From an uncultured Prevotellaceae bacterium (GTDB lineage Bacteria; Bacteroidota; Bacteroidia; Bacteroidales; Bacteroidaceae): a stretch of DNA of 64,000 nt. The stretch is from contig CAMHUU010000001.1 of the NCBI GenBank assembly GCA_946188395.1, positions 62,001-126,000 on the forward strand. The letters run 5' to 3'. The position numbers and the translations under genes were made by a program. Positions 7,644 to 15,335 of the stretch are shown here, piece by piece (the first letter of the stretch is position 1; each line of letters starts with the position of its first letter). The notes under the pieces are model-generated. The model saw nothing but the letters and a program-made list of their open reading frames with translations. It was not told where the DNA came from and searched no databases.

Positions 7644-9266
7644 ATGAAGAAGTTGTTTTTGCTTTTTGCTGTGTTGTTGTGCGTGTCTGTACACGCTGTA
7701 AATTACGATGTGGTGCCTATGCCACAACAGGTTGCTCTACAACAAGGGGAACCGTTTGTGTTGAACGGCCAAGTGCAGATTCTTGCTGCCGATGGGTTGC
7801 AACAGGAGGCAGGATTCTTGCAGTCATACCTTCAGGAACTGACGGGCCAGTCGCTGACCATCAGTCAGAAGCGGGAGAAAAAAGTGAGCTACATCGAACT
7901 TTCTCTTTCACCTAAAGTACAGGCTGCTGAGGGCTTTGTGCTCATTGTCAACAAGAAAGGCATTACCATTCAGGGCGGCTCTGCTGCGGGTGTGTTCTAT
8001 GGCATCCAGACGCTTCGAAAAGCATTGGCTGATGAGGAGCAGACAAAAGGTGGCAGTGTGCTGTTACCCGCTGTCAACATTGTCGATGCTCCGCGTTTCT
8101 CGTGGCGTGGAATGCATCTCGACTGCTCGCGCCATTTCTTTCCCATAGCGTTTGTCAAGAAGTATATCGACCTGCTGGCCCTGCACAATATGAACGTGTT
8201 CCATTGGCATCTGTCCGACGATCAAGGCTGGCGCATCGAAATCAAACGTTGGCCCAAGTTAATAACAGTGGGTTCACAGCGTAGTGGGACGATTATCGGC
8301 ACCAATTCCGACCTCGACGACCATACGCCATATGGCGGCTATTACACGCAGGATGAGGCTCGCGAAATCGTCGCTTATGCTAAGGCCCGTCACATCACCG
8401 TAGTGCCTGAAATCGATATGCCTGGCCATATGTTAGCTGCCCTTGCCTCCTATCCGGAGCTGGGCTGTACGGGTGGCCCTTATCAGGTGGGCCACTATTG
8501 GGGCGTCTACAAGGATGTGCTCTGTGTGGCCAACGTACGCGTCTATCAGTTTGTAGAGGATGTGCTGACGGAAATCATGGATATCTTCCCTTCGGAGGTC
8601 ATTCATATTGGTGGCGACGAGACGCCTACAGAAAAGTGGGAACAATGCCCGAAGTGCCAGTCACTTGTCCAACACCTAACACCCAACACCCAACACCAAT
8701 TTCCCCTCCAAGCCCGCTTCACCCGTCGCGTCTTCGATTTCCTCACTGCCCACCATCGTCGCGCCTTGGGATGGGACGAGATTCTTGATGGCAGTCCTCA
8801 GGATGCGATGATTATGTCGTGGCGTGGCACCGAGCCGGGTTCTAAGGCAGCTGCACAGGGGCACGACGTCGTGATGGCGCCCACCACACACTGCTATTTC
8901 GATTATCAGCAGGTGGAGGATCGCCAGTTTGAACCCAGTCGCTGCGGGGGCTTTATCCCTGTCGAGCGGGTGTACGGCCTCAATCCTGTGCCCGATGGAT
9001 TCTCTGCTGAGGCTCAAAGGCATATCTTAGGTGTGCAGGCAAACCTTTGGACGGAGTATGTCACAACAGAGGAAATGGCCGAATATCAGGTGTTGCCTCG
9101 TATGTCGGCATTGGCTGAGGTACAGTGGACACAGCCAGACCGCAAGGACTATAAGGCTTTCCTCGAGCGACTCACACGTCTGACGACTCTCTACGAGCAT
9201 TTGGGATACACCTATGCCAAGCATCTTTGGCCCGAACGCCAGATGCCCAGCAGGTGGCAGTTCTGA
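7644..9266 (+). CDS. GH20 beta-N-acetylhexosaminidase
   Basis: A 540-residue exported enzyme releasing terminal GlcNAc or GalNAc. Signal peptide 1-18 is followed by the GH20b domain (about 20-140) and the GH20 TIM barrel. The barrel has the catalytic D325-E326 pair in HIGGDETP, WHLSDDQGWR and the active-site tryptophans (SWRG, WTEY). GH20 enzymes use substrate-assisted catalysis. Residues 343-353 (about 8669-8700) are coded by a tandem ACACC-type repeat that replaces the usual helix between the PKCQ motif and the next barrel strand; the frame stays open. It is the last gene of the GH2-PIG-L-GH20 cluster, 11 bp after the previous gene. There is no C-terminal extension beyond the barrel. Confidence 0.92.
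   Translation: MKKLFLLFAVLLCVSVHAVNYDVVPMPQQVALQQGEPFVLNGQVQILAADGLQQEAGFLQSYLQELTGQSLTISQKREKKVSYIELSLSPKVQAAEGFVLIVNKKGITIQGGSAAGVFYGIQTLRKALADEEQTKGGSVLLPAVNIVDAPRFSWRGMHLDCSRHFFPIAFVKKYIDLLALHNMNVFHWHLSDDQGWRIEIKRWPKLITVGSQRSGTIIGTNSDLDDHTPYGGYYTQDEAREIVAYAKARHITVVPEIDMPGHMLAALASYPELGCTGGPYQVGHYWGVYKDVLCVANVRVYQFVEDVLTEIMDIFPSEVIHIGGDETPTEKWEQCPKCQSLVQHLTPNTQHQFPLQARFTRRVFDFLTAHHRRALGWDEILDGSPQDAMIMSWRGTEPGSKAAAQGHDVVMAPTTHCYFDYQQVEDRQFEPSRCGGFIPVERVYGLNPVPDGFSAEAQRHILGVQANLWTEYVTTEEMAEYQVLPRMSALAEVQWTQPDRKDYKAFLERLTRLTTLYEHLGYTYAKHLWPERQMPSRWQF
8669..8698 (+). repeat. In-frame tandem repeat inside GH20
   Basis: About three to four copies of a 7-bp unit (ACACCCA type) lie inside the GH20 coding sequence and code for LTPNTQHQF. 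The unit is unlike the surrounding codon pattern and belongs to the class of low-complexity repeats found elsewhere in this window. Confidence 0.7.
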
Positions 9267-9394
9267 TGGACTTTTGCAACACGTAGTTTGCATTTTTGCC
9301 TAAACAACTTGCGAAGTGGCTCTGAAAGACTTAAAATCCGTGAAAACGGACGAATTAATTCTTCATTCTTCATTCTTAATTCTTAATTATTTCG

Positions 9395-9402
9395 TATCTT
9401 TG
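9395..9402 (+). promoter_or_regulatory. -7 box of the aldolase promoter
   Basis: TATCTTTG followed by C, 46 bp before the aldolase ATG; no clear -33 TTTG. The stretch just upstream (9358-9390) is a repeat of the ATTCTTCATTCTTAATT type seen between other genes here. Confidence 0.65.
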
Positions 9403-9448
9403 CACTCGATTTCAAGGAAACATTATTCATTTTAATAATATTACAACT

Positions 9449-10453
9449 ATGGTTAATTACAAAGATTTAGGTCTCGTCAATACTCGCGAGATGTTCAAGA
9501 GAGCAGTAGCCGGTGGCTATGCTATCCCCGCTTTCAACTTCAACACTATGGAGCAGATGCAGGCTATCGTACAGGCTGCCGTTGAGACAAAGTCTCCCGT
9601 CATCATGCAGGTGTCTAAGGGTGCTCGTAACTATGCTAACGCTACCATTCTGCGTTACATGGCCGAGGGTGCTGTGGCTTATGCTAAGGAGCTGGGGTGC
9701 GCTCATCCTGAGATTGTGTTGCACCTCGACCACGGTGACAGCTTCGAGCTCTGCAAGGACTGCATCGACATGGGCTTCTCTTCAGTGATGTACGATGGTA
9801 GCTCACTGCCTTACGAGGAGAACATCAAGATCTCTCGTCAGGTTGTAGAGTATGCTCACCAGCACGACGTAACCGTTGAGTGCGAACTCGGTGTGCTCGC
9901 TGGTGTTGAGGATGAGGTAGCCTCTGAGGTAAGCCACTACACCAAGCCCGAGGAGGTTATCGACTTCGCTACCCGTACAGGTTGCGACTCGCTGGCTATT
10001 TCTATCGGTACTTCTCACGGTGCTTACAAGTTCAAGCCCGAGCAGTGCACACGCGACCCGAAGACTGGCAAGCTCGTTCCTCCTCCCTTGGCATTCGACG
10101 TGCTGCACGAGATTGAGGCTAAGCTTCCTGGATTCCCCATCGTCCTGCACGGTTCTTCTTCAGTTCCCCAGGAGGAAGTCGACACCATCAACAAGTTCGG
10201 CGGCAACCTGCCCGACGCTATCGGTATTCCCGAGGATCAGCTCCGCGAGGCTTCCAAGAGCGCTGTCTGCAAGATCAACATCGACTCAGACTCTCGTCTG
10301 GCTATGACTGCTGCCATCCGTCAGTATCTGGCTGAGCATCCCGATCACTTCGATCCTCGCCAGTATCTGAAGCCCGCTCGTGAGAACATGAAGAAGATGT
10401 ACATCCACAAGATTGTGAATGTGCTCGGTTCTGACGGTAAACTTGCCGAGTAA
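9449..10453 (+). CDS. fba: Class II fructose-bisphosphate aldolase
   Basis: A 334-residue Zn-dependent aldolase that splits fructose-1,6-bisphosphate into DHAP and glyceraldehyde-3-phosphate in glycolysis and works in reverse in gluconeogenesis. Family motifs are present: HLDHGDS (catalytic Asp and zinc His), VECELGVLAG, a later zinc His in GTSHGAYKF, and VLHGSSSVP with the third zinc His and the phosphate-binding loop. The codon choice is strongly biased (many GCT, CGT, AAG and GAG), as expected for a highly expressed gene. It has its own promoter and a strong terminator at 10554, so it is monocistronic. Confidence 0.95.
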   Translation: MVNYKDLGLVNTREMFKRAVAGGYAIPAFNFNTMEQMQAIVQAAVETKSPVIMQVSKGARNYANATILRYMAEGAVAYAKELGCAHPEIVLHLDHGDSFELCKDCIDMGFSSVMYDGSSLPYEENIKISRQVVEYAHQHDVTVECELGVLAGVEDEVASEVSHYTKPEEVIDFATRTGCDSLAISIGTSHGAYKFKPEQCTRDPKTGKLVPPPLAFDVLHEIEAKLPGFPIVLHGSSSVPQEEVDTINKFGGNLPDAIGIPEDQLREASKSAVCKINIDSDSRLAMTAAIRQYLAEHPDHFDPRQYLKPARENMKKMYIHKIVNVLGSDGKLAE

Positions 10454-10553
10454 GTGAGAGCAAAACCAAGCTTGCTTGAGTTTTGCCGAACGTGAGGCAA
10501 GTCGACGAAGTCAACTGGCTCAGCAGTAATTAGTTGACAGACTTTTGATTATT

Positions 10554-10590
10554 AGGTGCGTTCAATATTCTGAACGCACCTATTTTTTTT
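10554..10590 (+). terminator. Terminator of the aldolase gene
   Basis: AGGTGCGTTCA (10554-10564) and TGAACGCACCT (10571-10581) form a perfect 11-bp stem with a 6-nt loop, followed by A and eight T residues. Confidence 0.92.
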
Positions 10591-10720
10591 CGTCGGTTCA
10601 CAAGCGAAACCCTTATTTCTTCAATTCAAAGTGTAATGGCTTGTTGAAGTGTCGGCGGGAGTAGATACAAAAAATCTCCTTGTTTTTCCCTTTTTTCTTT
10701 TTATTTCCAAAAACTTTTTG

Positions 10721-10728
10721 TATTTTTG
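10721..10728 (+). promoter_or_regulatory. -7 box upstream of the S41 lipoprotein gene
   Basis: TATTTTTG followed by CAGC. The predicted start of transcription is near 10735, so in-frame codons upstream of that position are unlikely to be translated. Confidence 0.65.
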
Positions 10729-10792
10729 CAGCATCATGTGCACACTTCACTGTCCACATGTGCGCTATAAAATTGAAAATATGAATTACTGT

Positions 10793-12604
10793 ATGAAAGA
10801 GAGAGTATTGCTTTTGCTGAGCATGATGATGGCGATCAGCGTCACGCTGACGTCGTGTACTGACAACGATGACGACGCCGGTGGCGGCGGAGGCGACAAG
10901 GACAAAAAGTATGTAGAGCGTCTGGTGCCCGTTGTCGACCCGAAGAACAATGCACAAGGAACCGTGATGCTGCGGTTCTACGACGATATGCCCAATGTGG
11001 CCTATGTCAGCGTCAGCCATTTCCACGAGATGATGTATCCTGGCACCACCGTTCAGGTGCAGAGTCTGGGCAATGGCCGGTATGCGTTGACCAGCCCCTG
11101 CGGAACGGCTCAGGTGGACACAGAGAAAAACCTCTTCATGAGCAATGACTACGAGGCGTTTACCAACATGATGGGGATGGTGCAGCCAGGAATGCCTAAC
11201 ACGACATACGACGCGCTGCCCATCATCCGGTGGAAGTCGCTGGAGGCCAAGCCCAAACAGGTGGACGTGACGCTGGACTATGGCAAATACGGCATCGACA
11301 TCCGCGAGGACGCTGGGGACGTCTACTTCCCCTTCGCAACCATTTCCGACCTTTACGTAGACGGCTATATGCACATGGCCGACTATAACGGACTGACGGT
11401 GATGGTGGCTCCCAATGGCGCCTACAGCTTGGACAGCGGCTATCCCGAGTTCCTCATCACGCCCCTGCTGCAGGATACGCGCACGGCTGACATGACGGAC
11501 TACAGCTACAAGAACCTGTGTTTCACGCTGACCAACTTTTTCGGCTATCCTGGGCGCACGCTGCTGGAGAAAAGCATGAAGGAGAAGGGACTGGACCAGG
11601 CGCTGCAGGACTACGGCAAGGCAGGCACCATGACGCGCGAACTGCTGAAGTCGACGGATATGTACGACTACTTCTCGGGCACCGCCACGCTGAGCTGTCT
11701 GCTCTTTGATGGCGGACACACCTACACAGACCTGCTGACGATTAACACGATAGACACCCTGAGCAGTTTCTATCAGAAGCTGAACCCCATCCGTAAGGCC
11801 AAACTGGAGGAGTTTGACGGCTATTGCCCAGAATACAAGCCCATTAAGGATGCAAGGGCCGAAAATTCAAAGTTGCGAAAACAACTGCGCGAGCTGCGCG
11901 AGGAAAAGATAGGCAAGGACGTGCACTACACCAAGGTGGGCAATACAGCCTACTGCTATTTCAACGAGTTCATGTGCGACGACTCCGGATGGCGCAAGTA
12001 CTACAAGGGCGAAGGTCCTAAGCCCACCATCGAGCAATATCCCAACGACTGGCTGGTCATTCTCGTCGACGCCATTGAAAGGGCCCAGAACGACCCTGAA
12101 GTCAAGAACTTTATCCTCGACACATCCACCAATGGCGGAGGCTCGTCGGACATCGTGATGTTCATCACTTCGATGTTCTGCGACAAGCCCGACATTTACT
12201 ACGAGAACGTGCTGACAGGACAGAAGATGAAGTGCTCGTATGACGTAGACCGCAATCTGGACGGCAAGTTCGACGAGAAAGACAAAGAGGTGAAGCTGAA
12301 GATGAACATCGGCGTCATCATCAGCTCCTGCAGCTTCTCGTGTGGCAACTTGCTGCCAGCACTGTTGAAAGACTACGGCATCTGCCTGCTGGGCAAGCAG
12401 TCGGGAGGCGGCTCCTGCTGCGTGCTCTACAATCCCTCTGCCGACGGCTTCGGCTATCGATACTCCACCCATCGTGCCCGCCTGAACAACCTGAAAGGCG
12501 AGAATATTGACAACGGCATCAAGCCTGATTACGAGCTGGACTTCGAAGACTTCTTCGATATTGCCAAAATCGGCAAGCTGATAGAGAATTTCTACGCAAA
12601 ATAG
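10793..12604 (+). CDS. S41-family peptidase-like lipoprotein
   Basis: A C-terminal-processing-peptidase-like (S41/tail-specific protease) lipoprotein of about 603 residues. The chosen start (MKERVLLLL) gives a compact signal peptide with lipobox LTSC; the cysteine is followed by an acidic, glycine-rich linker (DNDDDAGGGGGDKDK). In-frame ATGs at 10736 and 10781 are alternatives, and the frame is open further upstream but lies before the promoter. The C-terminal third carries the S41 core: a DTSTNGGGS loop (in place of DLRGNGGG), SCSFSCGN with the presumed nucleophilic Ser, and GKQSGGGSCCVLYN. A DVDRNLDGKFDEKD loop resembles an EF-hand/dockerin calcium site. The N-terminal 350 residues have no family I recognise. 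Probable extracellular or periplasmic protein, not verified as active. Confidence 0.75.
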   Translation: MKERVLLLLSMMMAISVTLTSCTDNDDDAGGGGGDKDKKYVERLVPVVDPKNNAQGTVMLRFYDDMPNVAYVSVSHFHEMMYPGTTVQVQSLGNGRYALTSPCGTAQVDTEKNLFMSNDYEAFTNMMGMVQPGMPNTTYDALPIIRWKSLEAKPKQVDVTLDYGKYGIDIREDAGDVYFPFATISDLYVDGYMHMADYNGLTVMVAPNGAYSLDSGYPEFLITPLLQDTRTADMTDYSYKNLCFTLTNFFGYPGRTLLEKSMKEKGLDQALQDYGKAGTMTRELLKSTDMYDYFSGTATLSCLLFDGGHTYTDLLTINTIDTLSSFYQKLNPIRKAKLEEFDGYCPEYKPIKDARAENSKLRKQLRELREEKIGKDVHYTKVGNTAYCYFNEFMCDDSGWRKYYKGEGPKPTIEQYPNDWLVILVDAIERAQNDPEVKNFILDTSTNGGGSSDIVMFITSMFCDKPDIYYENVLTGQKMKCSYDVDRNLDGKFDEKDKEVKLKMNIGVIISSCSFSCGNLLPALLKDYGICLLGKQSGGGSCCVLYNPSADGFGYRYSTHRARLNNLKGENIDNGIKPDYELDFEDFFDIAKIGKLIENFYAK

Positions 12605-12764
12605 TCACAATAGCGCGTATGATTAATTTCAAACCTAAGATTCAGAACTCATGGGAAAAAGGATTAACTCCCAAATGACTGAATTAACACAAAAGGTGCG
12701 GTTCTCCGACCGAAGGTCTGAGTGTTGCGCTGCAATCTTTTTGTGTAATTCTGATAAAAAAAAC

Positions 12765-12798
12765 AAGGGGGCTCAATGGTGAGTCCCCTTATTTGTTT
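12765..12798 (+). terminator. Rho-independent terminator after the S41 gene
   Basis: AAGGGGGCTCA (12765-12775) pairs with TGAGTCCCCTT (12780-12790) over 11 bp with one G-U pair and loop ATGG, followed by ATTTGTTTT. An A-run lies on the other side, so it could also work in reverse. Confidence 0.85.
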
Positions 12799-12912
12799 TA
12801 GATGGCATTTAATAGTTTCTGGTAGTGCCCGTGGCTGACTTTTCTGACGGCTTTCGACTTGATGAGAAATGATCACTGTCCCTTGATCATTGGGTTTGAA
12901 ACTATCGGCAAT

Positions 12913-12971
12913 ATGGTATGACACTAAACACCCTTTAGTATGACACTAGAGGGCCTTTAGTATCATACCAT
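12913..12971. repeat. Inverted repeat with internal direct repeats
   Basis: Arms at 12913-12928 and 12956-12971 pair over 16 bp with one G-U. The 27-bp loop contains a further TTTAGTATGACACTA copy, so the core word occurs three times. Confidence 0.8.
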
Positions 12972-13081
12972 AACACGAAGGGTCTGAGACTTTGTGTGGT
13001 TAGAGTTGAGGCAATGAACCCTAACCCTTCGTGCACTGAACCCTAAAACTTCAAGGCCTAAAGGGTAGGGGTGCACGCTTT

Positions 13082-13143
13082 AGTCCGTCCTTGCGGACTG
13101 AGAGTCCGCTAGTTACGGACTGCGAGTCCGAAGCCTTCGGACT
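13082..13143. repeat. Alternating AGTCCG/CGGACT array
   Basis: Six hexamers in strictly alternating orientation: AGTCCG at 13082, 13103 and 13125; CGGACT at 13094, 13116 and 13138. Every neighbouring pair is an inverted repeat, giving several mutually exclusive hairpins. Confidence 0.85.
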
Positions 13144-13244
13144 CAGAGTTTGCATTAGGCTGACTGAGGACCAGCTGTAGTGTGTGACTTGGCACTCCAT
13201 CATTGTTATCGATTTCTCCTGAAAAAAAGAATAACTTTAAATGT

Positions 13245-13485
13245 CCCTCCCTTCCTCCCGTTTTCGCTGGGAGCCCCTTTATTTACTAGAGTTAACGGAC
13301 GGGAGGGTTTTTCGTCTTCCCTCCCGTCTCCCTCCCGTTTTCAAGCAAAAGCCCTCCCGTCATATTATAAATGGGAGGAATGGGACCAAAAAAGGGAGGG
13401 TAACGGGAGGGATAATTATTCTCCCTCCCGTGCCTCAGTGCCTTTGTACAAAGGGGTTCCGAGCGAAAACGGGAGGAAGGGAGGG
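13245..13485. mobile_element. MITE-like element with terminal inverted repeats and G-quadruplex motifs
   Basis: The first 24 bases (13245-13268) are the exact reverse complement of the last 24 (13462-13485). The match continues inward for about 11 more bases with two mismatches. Inside are further CCCTCCCGT and ACGGGAGGG copies in both orientations (13299, 13319, 13330, 13352, 13403, 13423). Two segments fit the canonical G-quadruplex pattern: 13394-13411 on the + strand and 13319-13336 on the - strand. No transposase and no clear target-site duplication; the mobile nature is inferred from the inverted ends. Confidence 0.65.
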
Positions 13486-13556
13486 TAAAATCGTTAATTT
13501 ATCCTATGGCGTTAGTTCTTTTATGGATTTTTCTTTTCTGTTTCAACTATTATTGC

Positions 13557-13564
13557 TATCTTTG
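13557..13564 (+). promoter_or_regulatory. -7 box of the SGNH hydrolase gene
   Basis: TATCTTTG followed by CGG, 20 bp before the ATG; no clear -33 element. Confidence 0.65.
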
Positions 13565-13584
13565 CGGAGTAAAAAGAACCTAAA

Positions 13585-14733
13585 ATGATGACAGACAATA
13601 GCAAATGGGTGGCTTGTTGGGGCAATGCCACGTCGATTTCGAACCGTCGCGAGGCCATTTTTGCCAAGGACCTCACGCTGCGTTACCCCATTCGGATGTG
13701 TTTTAGCGGTAAAATGCTGCGTTTTCGCTTCTCGAATCTCACTGGAACGGAGCCCGTTACGCTCGATAAGGCTTTTGTGGGCCATACGCCTATCACGTTT
13801 GACGGAGCGCCGAGCGTTACGCTCATGCCTGGCAAGGAGACGGAGAGCGATGCCATTAGCTACAGCGTGAATCGCGGCGACACCATCGAGGTGAGTTTCT
13901 ATATGGCGGACTATACGCAGATGAATAGCGGGACGTTTATTACGGGTCCGCTCTCGAAGGGCTATTATGCCTACGGTGATTATGCTGAGGCCGACGAGTT
14001 GCCGTTGGACCTGAGCCGAAGCACCAACTGGTTCTATTTTCTGAATACCATCGATGTGCTGACGTCGGCTGAGAATCATGCCATTGTGTGCTATGGCGAC
14101 AGCATCACCGCCCAGTCGTGGCCCGACTACATGGCGCAGATGGCCTTTGGCTCGAATGCTGCCATCATACGCCGTGCGGTCAGCGGTACGCGCATCCTGC
14201 GTCAGTACGACTGCATCACGTATCAGGCATACGGTCTGAAGGGTGCCACGCGTTTCCCCATCGAGATGAATGTGGCGGGTGCTTCTGACGTCATCATCCA
14301 GCACGGCATCAACGACATCATCCATCCTGTAGGGACGGATGTCAACCCCTTCCGCCCGTGGAGCGATTTGCCTACGGTGGAGGAGATGGAACAGGGGGTA
14401 GAGGATATTTACGTCAGGCCCGCCAAGGCGATGGGGCTGAAAGTGTGGAGCGGCACGTTGCTGCCTATCTTTGGCTGGCGAACGTATAACGAAGAGCGCG
14501 ATGCCATGCGTCAGACGTTCAACGAATGGTTGCGCACGTCACCCATCTTCGACGGATGCATTGACTTCGATGCGGCCGTACGCAGTGTCACCAATCCCAA
14601 GGCCTTTGCCGACGGATTCGACAGCGGCGACCATCTGCACCCCAGCGAGCGGGCCTACGAAGCAATGGCACAGGCGGCTATCCACAAGTTGATACGCCGC
14701 ATGCCACGTTACGACCACGAAGAGTTGTTCTGA
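13585..14733 (+). CDS. Cytoplasmic SGNH/GDSL hydrolase
   Basis: A 382-residue esterase/lipase-like hydrolase. An N-terminal beta-rich region (1-160) precedes the SGNH core: block I GDSIT (nucleophilic Ser), block III GIND, and DHLHPS with the catalytic Asp and His. There is no signal peptide, unlike many carbohydrate esterases, so it should act inside the cell, possibly removing acyl groups from imported oligosaccharides; the substrate cannot be read from sequence. It has its own promoter next to the repeat island and runs towards the next gene with only 3 bp between the stop codons. Confidence 0.85.
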   Translation: MMTDNSKWVACWGNATSISNRREAIFAKDLTLRYPIRMCFSGKMLRFRFSNLTGTEPVTLDKAFVGHTPITFDGAPSVTLMPGKETESDAISYSVNRGDTIEVSFYMADYTQMNSGTFITGPLSKGYYAYGDYAEADELPLDLSRSTNWFYFLNTIDVLTSAENHAIVCYGDSITAQSWPDYMAQMAFGSNAAIIRRAVSGTRILRQYDCITYQAYGLKGATRFPIEMNVAGASDVIIQHGINDIIHPVGTDVNPFRPWSDLPTVEEMEQGVEDIYVRPAKAMGLKVWSGTLLPIFGWRTYNEERDAMRQTFNEWLRTSPIFDGCIDFDAAVRSVTNPKAFADGFDSGDHLHPSERAYEAMAQAAIHKLIRRMPRYDHEELF

Positions 14734-14736
14734 TTA

Positions 14737-15294
14737 TTATTTCTTGTTCTTTTCTTTGGCTTCTTTCTCGCGGCGCTTCTGCTCTTTGCGGGCTTCCTTT
14801 TCGCGACGCTTCTGTTCCTTGCGGGCAGCCTTTTCGCGCTTCTTCTGCTCTTTCTTCAGCTGCTTTTCCAGCTTTTTAGCCTCTTTGGCGGCATCCTTGG
14901 CAGCCTTGCGCTCGTCTTTCTGCTCCTGTTTTTCCTTAGCAGACGTCTCGAGAGCGTCGCGCAGCATCTCTTTGTCGAACGTAAACACATGGCCCAGGAC
15001 GCCCAGCGACAGCGTCTTCACCTCGTCGTCGAGTTCAACGTGGGTTGTATTGAAAAGCAGGTAGTTGTCGACCTCGAGTTTGGAGTTCAGCGCCACTTCA
15101 ACAGTCTTGTTGACAATGTTCTTGCCGAGTTTCGACAGTATGCCGTCGCCTATGCCACGCTTGGCGGCTTCTTCGTCGACATACTCCTTCACGGCTTCCA
15201 TCATGGCTTTCTTATGTGCCTTCTTGTCGGGAACCGTCTTAATCATGGCTACTGCAGCGATGAGCACGAGGGCTCCAATCAGATACTTTTTCAT
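14737..15294 (-). CDS. Membrane-anchored protein with Lys/Glu-rich coiled-coil tail
   Basis: A 185-residue protein I cannot assign to a named family. Residues 4-20 form an N-terminal hydrophobic anchor or signal segment. Residues 25-115 form a small domain with GVLGHVF and YLLFNTT, as in small stress-induced membrane proteins of unknown function. Residues 120-185 are a highly charged helix containing an 11-residue repeat, KEQKRREKEAR and variants, in three successive copies; the DNA repeats as a 33-bp unit around 14760-14860. It is probably the last gene of the nnr-DUF4831 transcription unit (41-bp gap). Confidence 0.7.
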   Translation of the reverse strand: MKKYLIGALVLIAAVAMIKTVPDKKAHKKAMMEAVKEYVDEEAAKRGIGDGILSKLGKNIVNKTVEVALNSKLEVDNYLLFNTTHVELDDEVKTLSLGVLGHVFTFDKEMLRDALETSAKEKQEQKDERKAAKDAAKEAKKLEKQLKKEQKKREKAARKEQKRREKEARKEQKRREKEAKEKNKK

Positions 15295-15335
15295 GTTTCT
15301 TTTCCTTTTGTTGTTTTTGTTATTTTATGGTTGTT

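Larger units (their letters stand above)
12605..13584. other. Gene-free, repeat-dense island
   Basis: About 980 bp without a convincing gene. In order it holds a terminator (12765-12800), a 16-bp inverted repeat (12913-12971), a 10-bp inverted repeat CACGAAGGGT (12974-12983 / 13024-13033) with direct repeats TGAACCCTAA (13015, 13037), an alternating CGGACT array (13082-13143), a 241-bp inverted-repeat-bounded element rich in GGGAGGG (13245-13485) and the promoter of the following SGNH gene. The open frames here are products of the G-rich repeats. Confidence 0.85.

Noticed and set aside
10649..10792. Longer start for the S41 lipoprotein
   Set aside because: Most of it lies upstream of the promoter box at 10721 and would hide the signal peptide.
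10613..11719. Antisense frame of 368 codons over the S41 gene
   Set aside because: His/Arg/Val-rich shadow frame; the + strand frame has the signal peptide and S41 motifs.
13180..13588. Overlapping open frames in the GGGAGGG region
   Set aside because: They are translations of the repeat element (Pro/Ser/Arg-rich) with no start context or family resemblance.
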